From positions 1,054,001 to 1,118,000 of the forward strand of contig NZ_LT629797.1 in NCBI RefSeq assembly GCF_900106015.1: DNA of 64,000 nucleotides, given 5' to 3'. Positions 1 through 8,658 of the stretch are shown in pieces (the first letter of the stretch is position 1; each line of letters starts with the position of its first letter). The stretch comes from Pseudomonas sihuiensis (GTDB lineage Bacteria > Pseudomonadota > Gammaproteobacteria > Pseudomonadales > Pseudomonadaceae). The notes beneath the pieces were generated by a model that saw only the letters and a list, made by a program, of their open reading frames with translations, did not search any database and was not told where the DNA came from. Both the position numbers and the translations under genes were made by a program.

Positions 1-857
1 CGCAGGTGCGCCTGGCGCTGACCTGTCTGCTGGCGCGTGGTCACCTGTTGATCGAAGACCTGCCGGGCATGGGCAAGACTACCCTCAGCCATGCCTTGGC
101 GCGCGTGCTGGGACTGAGCTTCCAGCGCATCCAGTTCACCTCCGACCTGCTGCCGGGCGACATTCTTGGCACCTCGGTGTTCGACAAGGACAGCGGGCAG
201 TTCGTCTTTCACCCGGGGCCGATCTTCGCCGAGCTGGTGCTGGCCGATGAAATCAACCGTGCCACCCCCAAGAGCCAGAGCGCGCTGCTCGAAGCCATGG
301 AGGAGGGCCAGGTGACCATCGAGGGCGCGACGCGGCCGCTGCCCGAGCCATTTTTCGTCATCGCCACGCAGAACCCGGTCAGCAGTGGCGGCACCTTCGC
401 CTTGCCTGAATCCCAGCTCGATCGTTTTCTCATGCGCCTGTCGCTGGGCTATCCGGCGCAGGCTGCGGAACGGGCGCTGCTACTGGGCGATGCCCGGCGC
501 GATCTGTTGCCGCGCATGGAGCCGATTCTCGATCATGCCGAACTGGCACGGCTGCAGGCGCAAGTGCCCAAGGTTCGTGCCAGCGATGCGCTGATCGACT
601 ATGTGCTGCGCCTGGTCGAGGCGACGCGCAGCCAGCCGCAGTTCGCCTGGGGCTTGTCGCCGCGTGCCAGTCTGGCGTTGCTGGCCGCTGCACGGGCCTG
701 GGCCTTGCTGGCCGAACGTGATTACGTCATCCCCGAAGACGTGCAAGCGGTACTGCCATCAGTGGTGGGGCATCGTCTGCGCGAGCGCGCCGACCCCACC
801 GGCCACGGTGGCGGCACTCTGGTGCAATGGCTACTGCGCGAAGTGCCGGCGCTCTGA
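1..857 (+). CDS. MoxR-family AAA+ ATPase (5' end missing)
   Basis: This is the C-terminal 285 or so residues of a MoxR-type AAA+ ATPase. The gene enters the window already open: the codons before the first possible start (GTG at 6) still read as MoxR sequence, so the true start lies upstream. A Walker A motif (DLPGMGKTT) sits near the visible N-terminus, and a Walker B/MoxR signature (LADEINRATPKSQSALLEAM) follows about 60 residues later. MoxR proteins act as chaperone-like ATPases that usually work with products of adjacent genes, commonly DUF58 and VWA proteins. The stop TGA overlaps the ATG of the downstream DUF58 gene (TGATG), which indicates translational coupling and a shared operon with DUF58 and tgpA. 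The specific client is unknown. Confidence 0.93.
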   Translation, partial: QVRLALTCLLARGHLLIEDLPGMGKTTLSHALARVLGLSFQRIQFTSDLLPGDILGTSVFDKDSGQFVFHPGPIFAELVLADEINRATPKSQSALLEAMEEGQVTIEGATRPLPEPFFVIATQNPVSSGGTFALPESQLDRFLMRLSLGYPAQAAERALLLGDARRDLLPRMEPILDHAELARLQAQVPKVRASDALIDYVLRLVEATRSQPQFAWGLSPRASLALLAAARAWALLAERDYVIPEDVQAVLPSVVGHRLRERADPTGHGGGTLVQWLLREVPAL

Positions 858-1813
858 TGCGTGCAGCGCTGAAGCCGCTCTGGCGGCGCTGGTTGGCCAG
901 GCGTATTCCGCCTGCGGCCAGCGTGCGCCTGAATCAGCGGCGCATTTTCATTCTGCCCAGTCGGGTGGGGGCGGTCTTTGCGGTGGCCCTGCTGCTGATG
1001 CTGCTGGTGGGTATCAATTACCAGAACAGCCTGGCCTACGGCCTGACCTTTCTGCTGGTATCGGTGTTCGTCGTGACCATCCTGCATACCTATCGCAACC
1101 TGGCCGGGCTGGTGCTCAAGGCGGGCGGCGGCGGAGCGGTGTTCGTCGGCGAGCAGGCGCGCTTTCGCGTACGTCTGGAGAGTCGTGAGCGCGAGCACCA
1201 GGCCGTGGCGCTGGGCTGGCCACCGTCTGATCTGGTGGTGCGCGACGTGCCACGCCAGGGGCAGACCGAAGTGGATCTGAGCCTGCCCGCAGTGCGGCGC
1301 GGCTGGTTGCGGCCCGAGCGCCTACGGGTGGAAAGCCGCTTCCCGTTGGGTTTGCTGGTGGCCTGGAGCTGGGTCGATCTGGATCAGGCTGTGCTGGTCT
1401 ATCCGCGGCCGCTGGAGGGTGATTTGCCGCTGTCGGCGGGCCTGGGCGACGACGACGAGGAGGAGGGCATGCGTGCCCGCGGCCAGGGCGCCGATGACTT
1501 CCAGGGCCTGCGCGAGTATCAGCCGGGCGATTCGAAACGGCGTCTGGACTGGAAGGCCTATTCACGTGGCCAGGGCCTGCTGGTCAAGGATTTCGCCATG
1601 CTCAGCGGGCGTGACCTGTGGCTGGATTTCGACAGCCTGGGAGGCGACAGTGAAACGCGCCTTTCGCTGCTCTGTCATTGGGTGCTGCAGTTATCACAGC
1701 GTCAGCAGGCCTTCGGTCTGCAACTGCCGGGGCAGGTGATTGCCCCGGATTATGGCGAGGGCCACCGCGATGCCTGCCTGCGTGCCCTGGCGCTGTTCGG
1801 AGCGCGCGCATGA
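857..1813 (+). CDS. DUF58 domain protein
   Basis: This is a 318-residue DUF58 protein. I chose the ATG at 857, which overlaps the moxR stop, over the in-frame ATG at 827, because coupled starts are the rule in this cluster. Two hydrophobic segments occur at roughly residues 30-75 (FAVALLLMLLVGINYQNSLA and the following stretch). They are followed by a soluble part with the DUF58 hallmark near residue 220: GLREYQPGD, then RRLDWKAYSRG. DUF58 proteins resemble the VWA/integrin fold and accompany MoxR ATPases; their molecular role is not settled. The stop overlaps the tgpA start by ATGA. The gene probably forms a functional unit with the ATPase upstream and the membrane transglutaminase downstream. 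Confidence 0.92.
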   Translation: MRAALKPLWRRWLARRIPPAASVRLNQRRIFILPSRVGAVFAVALLLMLLVGINYQNSLAYGLTFLLVSVFVVTILHTYRNLAGLVLKAGGGGAVFVGEQARFRVRLESREREHQAVALGWPPSDLVVRDVPRQGQTEVDLSLPAVRRGWLRPERLRVESRFPLGLLVAWSWVDLDQAVLVYPRPLEGDLPLSAGLGDDDEEEGMRARGQGADDFQGLREYQPGDSKRRLDWKAYSRGQGLLVKDFAMLSGRDLWLDFDSLGGDSETRLSLLCHWVLQLSQRQQAFGLQLPGQVIAPDYGEGHRDACLRALALFGARA

Positions 1814-3795
1814 GCAGCCTGCCGGGTATCCCGCGTATTGCTCTGATCTGGTTGCTGGTCGCCCAGGTGCTGGTGATCGTGCCGCATCTGCTGCATTTGC
1901 CGTTGTGGATGATCGCGCTGTGGCTGGGCGCAGCGGCCTGGCGCGTACAGATTTTTCGCATGCGTGCCCCTTATCCCGGTGGTTGGGTCAAGGGCGGGCT
2001 GATGCTGCTGGTGCTGGCCGGTATCCTGCTGTCGCGTGGCACGTTGGTCGGGCTGGATGCCGCCGTGGTGCTGCTGATCGCCACCTTCGTTCTGAAGTTG
2101 CTGGAGATGCGCACGCGACGTGATGCGCTGGTACTGATCTTCCTCGGTTTCTTCTGCGTGGTGACCGCCTACCTGTTCGAGGACGGCATCCTCGCAGCGC
2201 TCTACAGTCTGTTGCCGGTCACTGCCTTGCTGGCTGCCCTGGTTGGATTGCAGCACAGTGGTTTCGCCGAACGCCCCTGGCCGACCCTGCGCCTGGCCGG
2301 TGGGCTGCTGCTGCAGGCGATACCGCTGATGGTGCTGCTGTTCGTCTTCTTCCCGCGCATGGGGCCGTTGTGGTCGCTGCCACTGCCCAGTGATAAGGGC
2401 GTTACCGGGCTGTCGGACAGCATGGAACCGGCCGATATCGCCGAACTCAGTCGCTCCCCGGCCTTGGCCTTTCGCGCCAGCTTCGAAGGTGACGTGCCGC
2501 CGCGCGAACAACTGTACTGGCGCGCCCTGACACTGGAGCGTTTCGATGGCCGGCGCTGGTCGCAGTCCGGTTACGCTGATGTACCCGTCGCGCCGCAGTG
2601 GAGCAAGGCCGGCGAACCGCTCGATTACAGCATCATCATGCAGCCCAGCGGTAAGCGCTGGCTGTACGCGCTGGATGTCGGCGAGATGGCGCAGGACAGC
2701 GGGCGGATGATGAACGACTTCCGTTGGCAGAGACTGCGTCCGGTGGATCGGCCCCTGCTGTACCAGGTGCGTTCCTGGCCGGAGGCCATGCGGGAGGCGC
2801 AGGCCGAACCGCCAGGTATCCGGCAGGCGCTGCAATTACCCGAGCAGGGCGACCCGCGCAGTCGCGCCTGGGCGGCTGAACTGAAGGAGCAGTATCCGCA
2901 GAGCGACGCATTAGTGGCGGCAGTGCTGCAGCATTTTAACCGTGAACCCTACGTCTACACACTGCGCCCGCAGCCTCTGGGCAGCGACAGCATCGACGAT
3001 TTCCTGTTCAACACCCGGCGTGGTTTTTGCGCGCACTATGCCGGCGCCATGACCTTCGTGCTGCGTGCCGCGGGTATTCCCGCGCGGGTGGTGGCCGGTT
3101 ATCAGGGCGGCGAGCTCAATCCCAATGGCAACTACATCCAGGTCCGTCAGTTCGACGCCCATGCCTGGGTCGAGTACTGGCAGCCGGGCCGTGGCTGGCG
3201 CAGCGTCGATCCGACTTTTCAGGTAGCACCGGAGCGTATCGAGCAAGGGCTGGAAGAGGCCTTGGCCGAGGAGGATGGTTTTCTCGACGATCAACCCTTC
3301 TCGCCACTGCGCTACCGCGAGCTGGCCTGGCTCAATCAGCTGCGCATGAGCTGGGAGAATCTCAATTACGGCTGGCAGCGCTGGGTGCTGGGGTACCAGG
3401 GCGAGCAGCAGCTGAAACTGCTGCAGAACTGGTTCGGCAGCCTCGATTGGCAGCGTCTGGCGCTCGTTCTGGTGGGCACCGGAGCGCTTCTGATTGGCCT
3501 GCTGGCGCTGTGGTTGCTCAAGCCCTGGCAACAGCGGCCTGATCCGCAACGCCAGGCGTTTCGCAAGTTCGAGCGGCTGTTGGCGCGCCATGACGTGCGC
3601 CGGGAAGCGGGTGAGGGCGCACGCTCCTTCGCGTTGCGCGCGGCGCGGCAGTTGCCCGAGCAGGCGGAGCAGATCGAGACATTTGCCCGATGCTTCGAGC
3701 AGCAGCGCTATGCCGGCGGGCCCGCGTCGCGTGATGCCCTGCGGCAGGCATTGAGTGATTTGCGCAGAGCATTACCCTGGCGCCTGTCGCGTTAG
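1810..3795 (+). CDS. tgpA: Inner-membrane transglutaminase-like protein TgpA
   Basis: This is a 661-residue protein with an N-terminal DUF3488 membrane region (several hydrophobic helices within residues 1-190), a periplasmic transglutaminase core, one more membrane helix near residue 555 (LALVLVGTGALLIGLLALWL) and a C-terminal cytoplasmic DUF4129-like tail. The papain-like triad is visible: Cys in GFCAHYAGAM (about residue 407), His in DAHAWVEYW (about 451) and Asp in SVDPTF (about 466). The start at 1810 overlaps the DUF58 stop (ATGA). In P. aeruginosa the matching gene (PA2873, recalled) was reported as essential and called TgpA, so an envelope role is likely, but its substrate is not known. 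A CHAD gene follows after a 72-base gap. Confidence 0.93.
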   Translation: MSSLPGIPRIALIWLLVAQVLVIVPHLLHLPLWMIALWLGAAAWRVQIFRMRAPYPGGWVKGGLMLLVLAGILLSRGTLVGLDAAVVLLIATFVLKLLEMRTRRDALVLIFLGFFCVVTAYLFEDGILAALYSLLPVTALLAALVGLQHSGFAERPWPTLRLAGGLLLQAIPLMVLLFVFFPRMGPLWSLPLPSDKGVTGLSDSMEPADIAELSRSPALAFRASFEGDVPPREQLYWRALTLERFDGRRWSQSGYADVPVAPQWSKAGEPLDYSIIMQPSGKRWLYALDVGEMAQDSGRMMNDFRWQRLRPVDRPLLYQVRSWPEAMREAQAEPPGIRQALQLPEQGDPRSRAWAAELKEQYPQSDALVAAVLQHFNREPYVYTLRPQPLGSDSIDDFLFNTRRGFCAHYAGAMTFVLRAAGIPARVVAGYQGGELNPNGNYIQVRQFDAHAWVEYWQPGRGWRSVDPTFQVAPERIEQGLEEALAEEDGFLDDQPFSPLRYRELAWLNQLRMSWENLNYGWQRWVLGYQGEQQLKLLQNWFGSLDWQRLALVLVGTGALLIGLLALWLLKPWQQRPDPQRQAFRKFERLLARHDVRREAGEGARSFALRAARQLPEQAEQIETFARCFEQQRYAGGPASRDALRQALSDLRRALPWRLSR

Positions 3796-3867
3796 CGACC
3801 ATTGGTCACTTGTTTGAGTGGGGGCCGGGTTGTTAGCTTGATGCATCGTCGTTTGGGAGGATCGAGC

Positions 3868-4638
3868 ATGAGCGATTTCATCGAACATTGTTTGGGGCGT
3901 GTCCTGGCTCTGCAGGTGCGGCTGTATGCCTGCCAGGCGCGGTTGGCTGACTGCACTGACACCGAGGCCTTGCACGACCTGCGCATCGCCCTGCGGCAAT
4001 TGCGCAGCCTGTTGCGTCCGCTGCGCGGTTTGCCGGCTGTGGATGCTCTGGAGCAGGGAGCCGCAGTGCTGGGCCGCCTCAGTGGGCCGCTGCGTGATCG
4101 TGAGGTGTTGGTGGCCGAGCTGACTCGTCTGGGTCTGGTGCATCTGGCGCCTGCCGATGAGGCGCAGCGCGCCGCAGGTTACGTTGCCATTGCCAGCAGT
4201 GGCGAGTTGGCCGACCTGATGCTGTTGCTCGACGGCTGGCCGGCGAATTGGCGTGAAGCTGCCAGGCAAGGCCAATTGAACGATGTGGACAAGCGCATCC
4301 GGCGCCGCCTGCGGCGCCAGCAACGACAACTGGCCCGCGCCTTACGCGATCCGGCGCATGACCGCCATCGCCTGCGCCTGCTGATCAAACGCGTGCGCTA
4401 CGCTGCTGAAACCTACCCGGCACAAAGTCGTTTGAGCAAGGCGGTGCAGCTCAGGCTCAAACGTGCGCAAAGCGCCCTTGGCGACTGGCATGACCACCTG
4501 CAGTGGCTGGCGCAGGCCGATGCGCTGGCGTCGCTGGGCCCTTGCCGGGCAATCTGGCTGCAGGCTCAGCAGGCGGCCGAGCAACGCGCTGATGGAGCCC
4601 TGCTGGCACTGTATGGCGATTTTCCCAGCGTGGAATAA
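3868..4638 (+). CDS. CHAD domain protein
   Basis: This is a 256-residue, alpha-helical, Arg/His-rich protein. I chose the ATG at 3868 because GGGAGG lies just upstream; the longer reading from 3802 lacks a site. CHAD signatures are present in both halves: LHDLRIALRQLRSLLRPLRG near residue 30, and HRLRLLIKRVRYAAE near residue 170. CHAD domains bind inorganic polyphosphate and often associate with polyP granules. Many are fused to a CYTH triphosphatase domain, but none is fused or adjacent here, so this is a stand-alone CHAD protein. The gene is transcribed in the same direction as tgpA and may be part of its transcript. Confidence 0.88.
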   Translation: MSDFIEHCLGRVLALQVRLYACQARLADCTDTEALHDLRIALRQLRSLLRPLRGLPAVDALEQGAAVLGRLSGPLRDREVLVAELTRLGLVHLAPADEAQRAAGYVAIASSGELADLMLLLDGWPANWREAARQGQLNDVDKRIRRRLRRQQRQLARALRDPAHDRHRLRLLIKRVRYAAETYPAQSRLSKAVQLRLKRAQSALGDWHDHLQWLAQADALASLGPCRAIWLQAQQAAEQRADGALLALYGDFPSVE

Positions 4639-4744
4639 GGCGACATTTTCGCCGCAAATATGACCGAATAAGCATCCTTGCGGACTATCGTTCAGTTGCC
4701 ACCATCCCCTAAGATCGTCGCCATCGATGAATGCCGAGGTGCGT

Positions 4745-5542
4745 ATGATCTTTTCCGAAATGCTCGAAGCGGTGCGCCGCGATGCCGATGCCGTGGTGAT
4801 TCCGGCCGAATGGGGGCAGGGGCGCGCCAGTTTCGGTGGTCTGGTGGCGGCTCTGGCGTTCGAGGCGATGCGCGCCAAGGTGCCGCAGGACCGACCGGTG
4901 CGCTCGCTGGCCATCACCTTCGTCGGGCCGGTGGCGCCGGATGTTCCTGTCAGTTTTCAGGCCGAGGTGCTGCGCGAGGGCAAGGCGGTCAGCCAGATGT
5001 CCCTGCGTGCAGTTCAGGATGGCCAGGTAGTGACCGTGGTGCAGGGCAGCTTTGGCGCATCGCGTCCTTCGACGATTGCCGTGGAGGCACTGGCCGCGCC
5101 GCAGATCACGCCGGTCGAGCAATGCCAGGAATTGCCCTACGTGCGCAATGTCACGCCGGAGTTCACGCGCTTTCTGGCCATGCGTTGGGGGATTGGCGGC
5201 ATGCCTTTCAGCAACACGCCGTCGCGGCAGATGGGCGGCTGGGTGCGCTTGCGCGGTGAGCGCGAGCCGCAGGCGCTCAGCGAGGCGCATGTGCTGGCAC
5301 TGGTCGACGCCTGGCCGCCTGCGCTGCTGCCCTATCTGAAAAGCCCGGCGCCGGGCAGCTCGCTGACCTGGACCATCGAGTTCGTCCAGCCGCTACACAC
5401 CCTCAGCAGCGAAGACTGGTGCCTGTATCGTGCGGATATCGAACATGCCCGCGATGGTTACGGGCACGTGGCGGCGGCGATGTGGACACCTGCAGGTGAG
5501 CTGATCGCCTTGAGCCGGCAGACCGTGACCGTATTTGCCTGA
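4745..5542 (+). CDS. Acyl-CoA thioesterase family protein (double hotdog)
   Basis: This is a 265-residue protein of the TesB-like/4HBT_3 double-hotdog thioesterase family. The N-terminal hotdog carries the typical FGGLVAALAFEAMR segment near residue 28, followed by PVRSLAITFVGPVAP. The C-terminal hotdog includes SSLTWTIEFVQPL and ends with SRQTVTVFA. The start at 4745 is preferred over the ATG at 4727 because GAGG lies at a good distance. These enzymes hydrolyse acyl-CoA thioesters; the chain-length preference cannot be read from sequence. It is monocistronic as far as I can see and converges on the next gene with only one base between stops. Confidence 0.82.
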   Translation: MIFSEMLEAVRRDADAVVIPAEWGQGRASFGGLVAALAFEAMRAKVPQDRPVRSLAITFVGPVAPDVPVSFQAEVLREGKAVSQMSLRAVQDGQVVTVVQGSFGASRPSTIAVEALAAPQITPVEQCQELPYVRNVTPEFTRFLAMRWGIGGMPFSNTPSRQMGGWVRLRGEREPQALSEAHVLALVDAWPPALLPYLKSPAPGSSLTWTIEFVQPLHTLSSEDWCLYRADIEHARDGYGHVAAAMWTPAGELIALSRQTVTVFA

Positions 5543-5543
5543 T

Positions 5544-5906
5544 TCAGTGGCGCCGGCGTTGGCGCCAGGCGCGCCACCACGCGCCGCTGAAGAGAAAGCG
5601 CGGGAACGTCACGCACTGCTCCAACAGCAGGCGCTTCAGCGCATCGCTCTTGCTGGCGAAGGGTTCCGCAGGCTGTTGCTCCAGTCTGTGGCCGTGAGCT
5701 TGCAGCGCCAGGGAGGCGATCAGGCCGATGCTGCCCAGTGCCAACGGCACGAACCGCAGATGCCATAGGCCGATCAGCAGCAGTATCAGCGACAGCAGGA
5801 ACAGTGGCACGGCGATCAGGTGCAGCAGCAGATTGGTGGGATGCCGATGCTGGCTGGCGTAATGACGCCATTGCCAGGCCAGCAGGTTGGGGTGACGTTT
5901 GCTCAT
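5544..5906 (-). CDS. Small membrane protein, DUF962/Mpo1-like
   Basis: This is a 120-residue membrane protein with two hydrophobic stretches (residues 27-45, LLLHLIAVPLFLLSLILLL, and 50-68). The pattern H-PTN-LLLHLIAVP near the N-terminus and the later GH-E-P spacing resemble the DUF962/Mpo1-like family, in which conserved His residues bind Fe2+ for alpha-oxidation of hydroxy fatty acids. The match is by motif only and the protein is short, so it could also be an unrelated small membrane protein. It ends one base from the convergent thioesterase gene. No function is proven. Confidence 0.6.
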   Translation of the reverse strand: MSKRHPNLLAWQWRHYASQHRHPTNLLLHLIAVPLFLLSLILLLIGLWHLRFVPLALGSIGLIASLALQAHGHRLEQQPAEPFASKSDALKRLLLEQCVTFPRFLFSGAWWRAWRQRRRH

Positions 5907-6009
5907 GGGACGATCCTCGACTCGATAAGACGAGTCTAGGATCGCCGCCCATGCAGAGCGAATTGCTCCTGGCTATGGCGCAGATAGGCTTATGCCTAAA
6001 GGGCCACCT

Positions 6010-7473
6010 CTACAGGCGCAACTGGCCGATGGCCTTGTTCAGCTCGCCTGCCAGTTGGGCGAGTTGCTGACTGGTGGCGGCCGATTCGAGGGTCTGGCCA
6101 ACGGTCTGTTCGGTGACGTCACGAATGCCCACCACCGAGCGGCTCATTTCTTCGGCCACCTGGCTCTGCTGTGTGGCGGCCACGGCGATCTGTGTATTGC
6201 TGTCGCGCATCAGCGCCACGGCGGCGGTGATCGCCGCCAGCGACTCGCCGGCTTCTTGCGCCAGTTGTACGCAATGGTTGGCGTTCTCCGAGCTTTCGCG
6301 CATGAACTCCACGGCGTCGCGGGTGCCGCCCTGCAGGTTGCCGATCATCTGGGTGATTTCGTCGGTGGAGTCCTGCACGCGCTTGGCCAGGTTGCGCACC
6401 TCGTCGGCGACCACGGCGAAGCCGCGACCCATTTCACCGGCGCGGGCGGCCTCGATGGCGGCATTGAGGGCGAGCAGGTTGGTCTGTTCGGCGATGCCGT
6501 GAATCACACCGACCACGCGGCTGATGTGCTGGCTGTCTTCGGCCAGGCGCTCGATGCTGGCGGCGCTTTGGCGTACGCCCTGCGACAGGGCTGCGATGGA
6601 TTGCTCGACCCGTTCGACCACCTGCTGGCCTGCGCGCGCTAGCTGATCGGCATTGAGCGACTGATCGCGGGTGGTACCAGCGTGATCGGCGATATGCTGC
6701 ACGGTCGCCGACATCTCGTTGATCGCGGTGGCAGCCTGATCGGTTTCACTTTGCTGGCTGAGCATGCCCTGACGCACCGCCCCCATGCGCTCGGCCATAT
6801 CGCGGGTGCCACTGTTCAGCTCGTCAGCCACCTGGCCGACGGTGCCGACCACGCGCTGATAGCCGGCTTGCATGGCGTTGAAGGCGGCGGCCATCTGGCC
6901 GACCTCGTCACGGCTGCTCAGAGGGACGCGCAGGGACAGGTCGCCGCTGCGCTCGGCTTGCAGTATCACGTCCTTGAGGGTGTTGAGATGGCTGAGCAGA
7001 AAGCGGATCAACAGCTGCGAAGCAGCCAGCAGCAACAGCATCAACACGGCAACTGCGACGGCATAGGTCAGCGCGTGCTGGGCGAACAGGTCGAGCAGGC
7101 TGGGCGCGCGCGCCATGACCGCCAGGGTGCGTCCATCGCTGAGGGTGACGCGCTGCGCGCCGATCACCGGCGAGTCGCCTAACCGGGCGTCATGCTGCAC
7201 GGCCTGCCAGCCACTGGCGTCGGGGCCACCTTGAGCACCTGGCAGGCTGCCGTTGCCCACCTGGATGTTGCTCGAACTGGGCAGTGCCGCCTGCTGCGGC
7301 CACTGCTGGAGCAGGCGCGCCTGCGCGATTGCAGACTGCTTGGCATCGGCGCTGCGTGCCTGTTGCTCGGTATGCAGGGCGAACAGCACTAGCATCAGGC
7401 TGATGACGAAGGCGACGGCGTTGACCGCCCAGAATTTGTACTTGAGAGAAAGATCGCTGATCCAGGCGCCCAT
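6010..7473 (-). CDS. Methyl-accepting chemotaxis protein
   Basis: This is a 487-residue transmembrane chemoreceptor. I start it at 7473 ([15 protein letters not shown]); an in-frame extension to 7557 adds a non-conserved tail. Order: a short cytoplasmic N-terminus, TM1 (about residues 15-35), a small periplasmic region of about 100 residues, TM2 (about 140-160), a HAMP segment (about 165-215) and a long coiled-coil signalling domain. The universal hairpin tip is present ([20 protein letters not shown], then [14 protein letters not shown]). The periplasmic part is shorter than a typical 4HB sensor and its ligand is unknown. The C-terminus lacks an NWETF-like CheR-binding pentapeptide. It lies 84 bases downstream of the co-oriented tatD gene. 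Confidence 0.93.
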   Translation of the reverse strand: MGAWISDLSLKYKFWAVNAVAFVISLMLVLFALHTEQQARSADAKQSAIAQARLLQQWPQQAALPSSSNIQVGNGSLPGAQGGPDASGWQAVQHDARLGDSPVIGAQRVTLSDGRTLAVMARAPSLLDLFAQHALTYAVAVAVLMLLLLAASQLLIRFLLSHLNTLKDVILQAERSGDLSLRVPLSSRDEVGQMAAAFNAMQAGYQRVVGTVGQVADELNSGTRDMAERMGAVRQGMLSQQSETDQAATAINEMSATVQHIADHAGTTRDQSLNADQLARAGQQVVERVEQSIAALSQGVRQSAASIERLAEDSQHISRVVGVIHGIAEQTNLLALNAAIEAARAGEMGRGFAVVADEVRNLAKRVQDSTDEITQMIGNLQGGTRDAVEFMRESSENANHCVQLAQEAGESLAAITAAVALMRDSNTQIAVAATQQSQVAEEMSRSVVGIRDVTEQTVGQTLESAATSQQLAQLAGELNKAIGQLRL

Positions 7474-7557
7474 GCTGTTGTTATCCGTCTCGCTGCGTTC
7501 GCTATTGGCCAAGTGCCAGCAGTATGCATCGGTACACAGCCAGGGTCTTGACGCCAA

Positions 7558-8385
7558 TCAATACTCTTGCGTCGAGTCTTCGACTATGGCTGGCATATCG
7601 AAGAACGCTCGCGCACAGGCTGTGGTCTGTGCCGCCAGGGTTTCCTCGCTTTGCCCGCGGTGCAACGCCACCTCGCGCAGCACCTCGCCGAGAAAGGCAG
7701 GCTCGTTACGCCCGCTCTTGGGCTTTGGCCGCAGGCTGCGCGGTAACAGGAAGGGCGCATCGGTCTCCAGCATCAGGCGCTCGCCGGGGATATCCTTGAG
7801 CAGCGGATGCAGGTGCGTACCGCGACGTTCGTCGCAGACCCAGCCGGTGATGCCGATATGCAGGTCGAGATCGAGATAGGCATAGAGTGCAGAGCGTTCG
7901 CCAGTAAAGCAGTGCACCACGGCCGCTGGCAGTCGGTCACGATAGTCATGCAGGATTTCCAGCAGGCGCTGGCTGGCTTCGCGTTCATGCAGAAACACCG
8001 GTATCTGCAACTCGACGGCCAGGGCCAGTTGTTCCTCCAGTGCTTTTTCCTGCGCCGGGCGTGGCGAGAAGTCGCGATCAAAATCCAGTCCGCATTCGCC
8101 TACGGCGCGCACTTGTGGCTCGGCCAGTAACGCCTTGAGCGTGCGGCTGCTGGCGCCATTCCACGAGCTTGCATCGTGCGGGTGAACTCCGGCGGTGCTA
8201 AATAGGCGCTGGCCGCTGCTATCCAACTGTCGGCAAAGTGCGAGGCTGGCCTCGCTTTCATTCAGACTGGTGCCGGTCAGCACCAACTGACACACCCCGG
8301 CTGCATAGGCGCGTTCGAGCAGCGCCTCGGCCTGCACCGCGAGGCTGGGGTGGGTGAGATTGACGGCAATATCGATGAGTTGCAT
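7558..8385 (-). CDS. tatD: TatD-family metal-dependent hydrolase/DNase
   Basis: This is a 275-residue TIM-barrel hydrolase. It opens with [12 protein letters not shown], resembling E. coli TatD (IGVNLT) rather than its paralogue YcfH. Metal-ligand motifs are in order: GVHPHDA (about residue 65), [11 protein letters not shown] (about 95), FLHEREA (about 132), VVHCFTGE (about 157) and LETDAPFL (about 208). TatD proteins are 3'-5' exonucleases acting on DNA and RNA during oxidative damage and nucleic-acid turnover; the old link to Tat export is not essential. No tatABC genes are nearby. The chemoreceptor gene follows in the same direction. Confidence 0.9.
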   Translation of the reverse strand: MQLIDIAVNLTHPSLAVQAEALLERAYAAGVCQLVLTGTSLNESEASLALCRQLDSSGQRLFSTAGVHPHDASSWNGASSRTLKALLAEPQVRAVGECGLDFDRDFSPRPAQEKALEEQLALAVELQIPVFLHEREASQRLLEILHDYRDRLPAAVVHCFTGERSALYAYLDLDLHIGITGWVCDERRGTHLHPLLKDIPGERLMLETDAPFLLPRSLRPKPKSGRNEPAFLGEVLREVALHRGQSEETLAAQTTACARAFFDMPAIVEDSTQEY

Positions 8386-8658
8386 GGTGCCACCTGTTGA
8401 ACGCGAGGGGGCAGAATAGCAGATGCTATCCGTTCGTCAGGAAGTCGATTTAAAACAATAAGTTGGTCGCTGTTTTTAAGGTTGATGCAAGGTTGTGGGG
8501 TGGCGCGGCAGCGCTCTGCTGTGCCAATCTCCGCGCCCCTGCCGCCCTTGGAGCTTGTTTGGCGGGTATACGGTCAGTAGCCGCCTGTCGCGTATCGGCG
8601 TACAGCAGCCACCAACCGGATGAGGCTTCGGCGGTCTACCGCCTTCCCTGGAGAGTCG

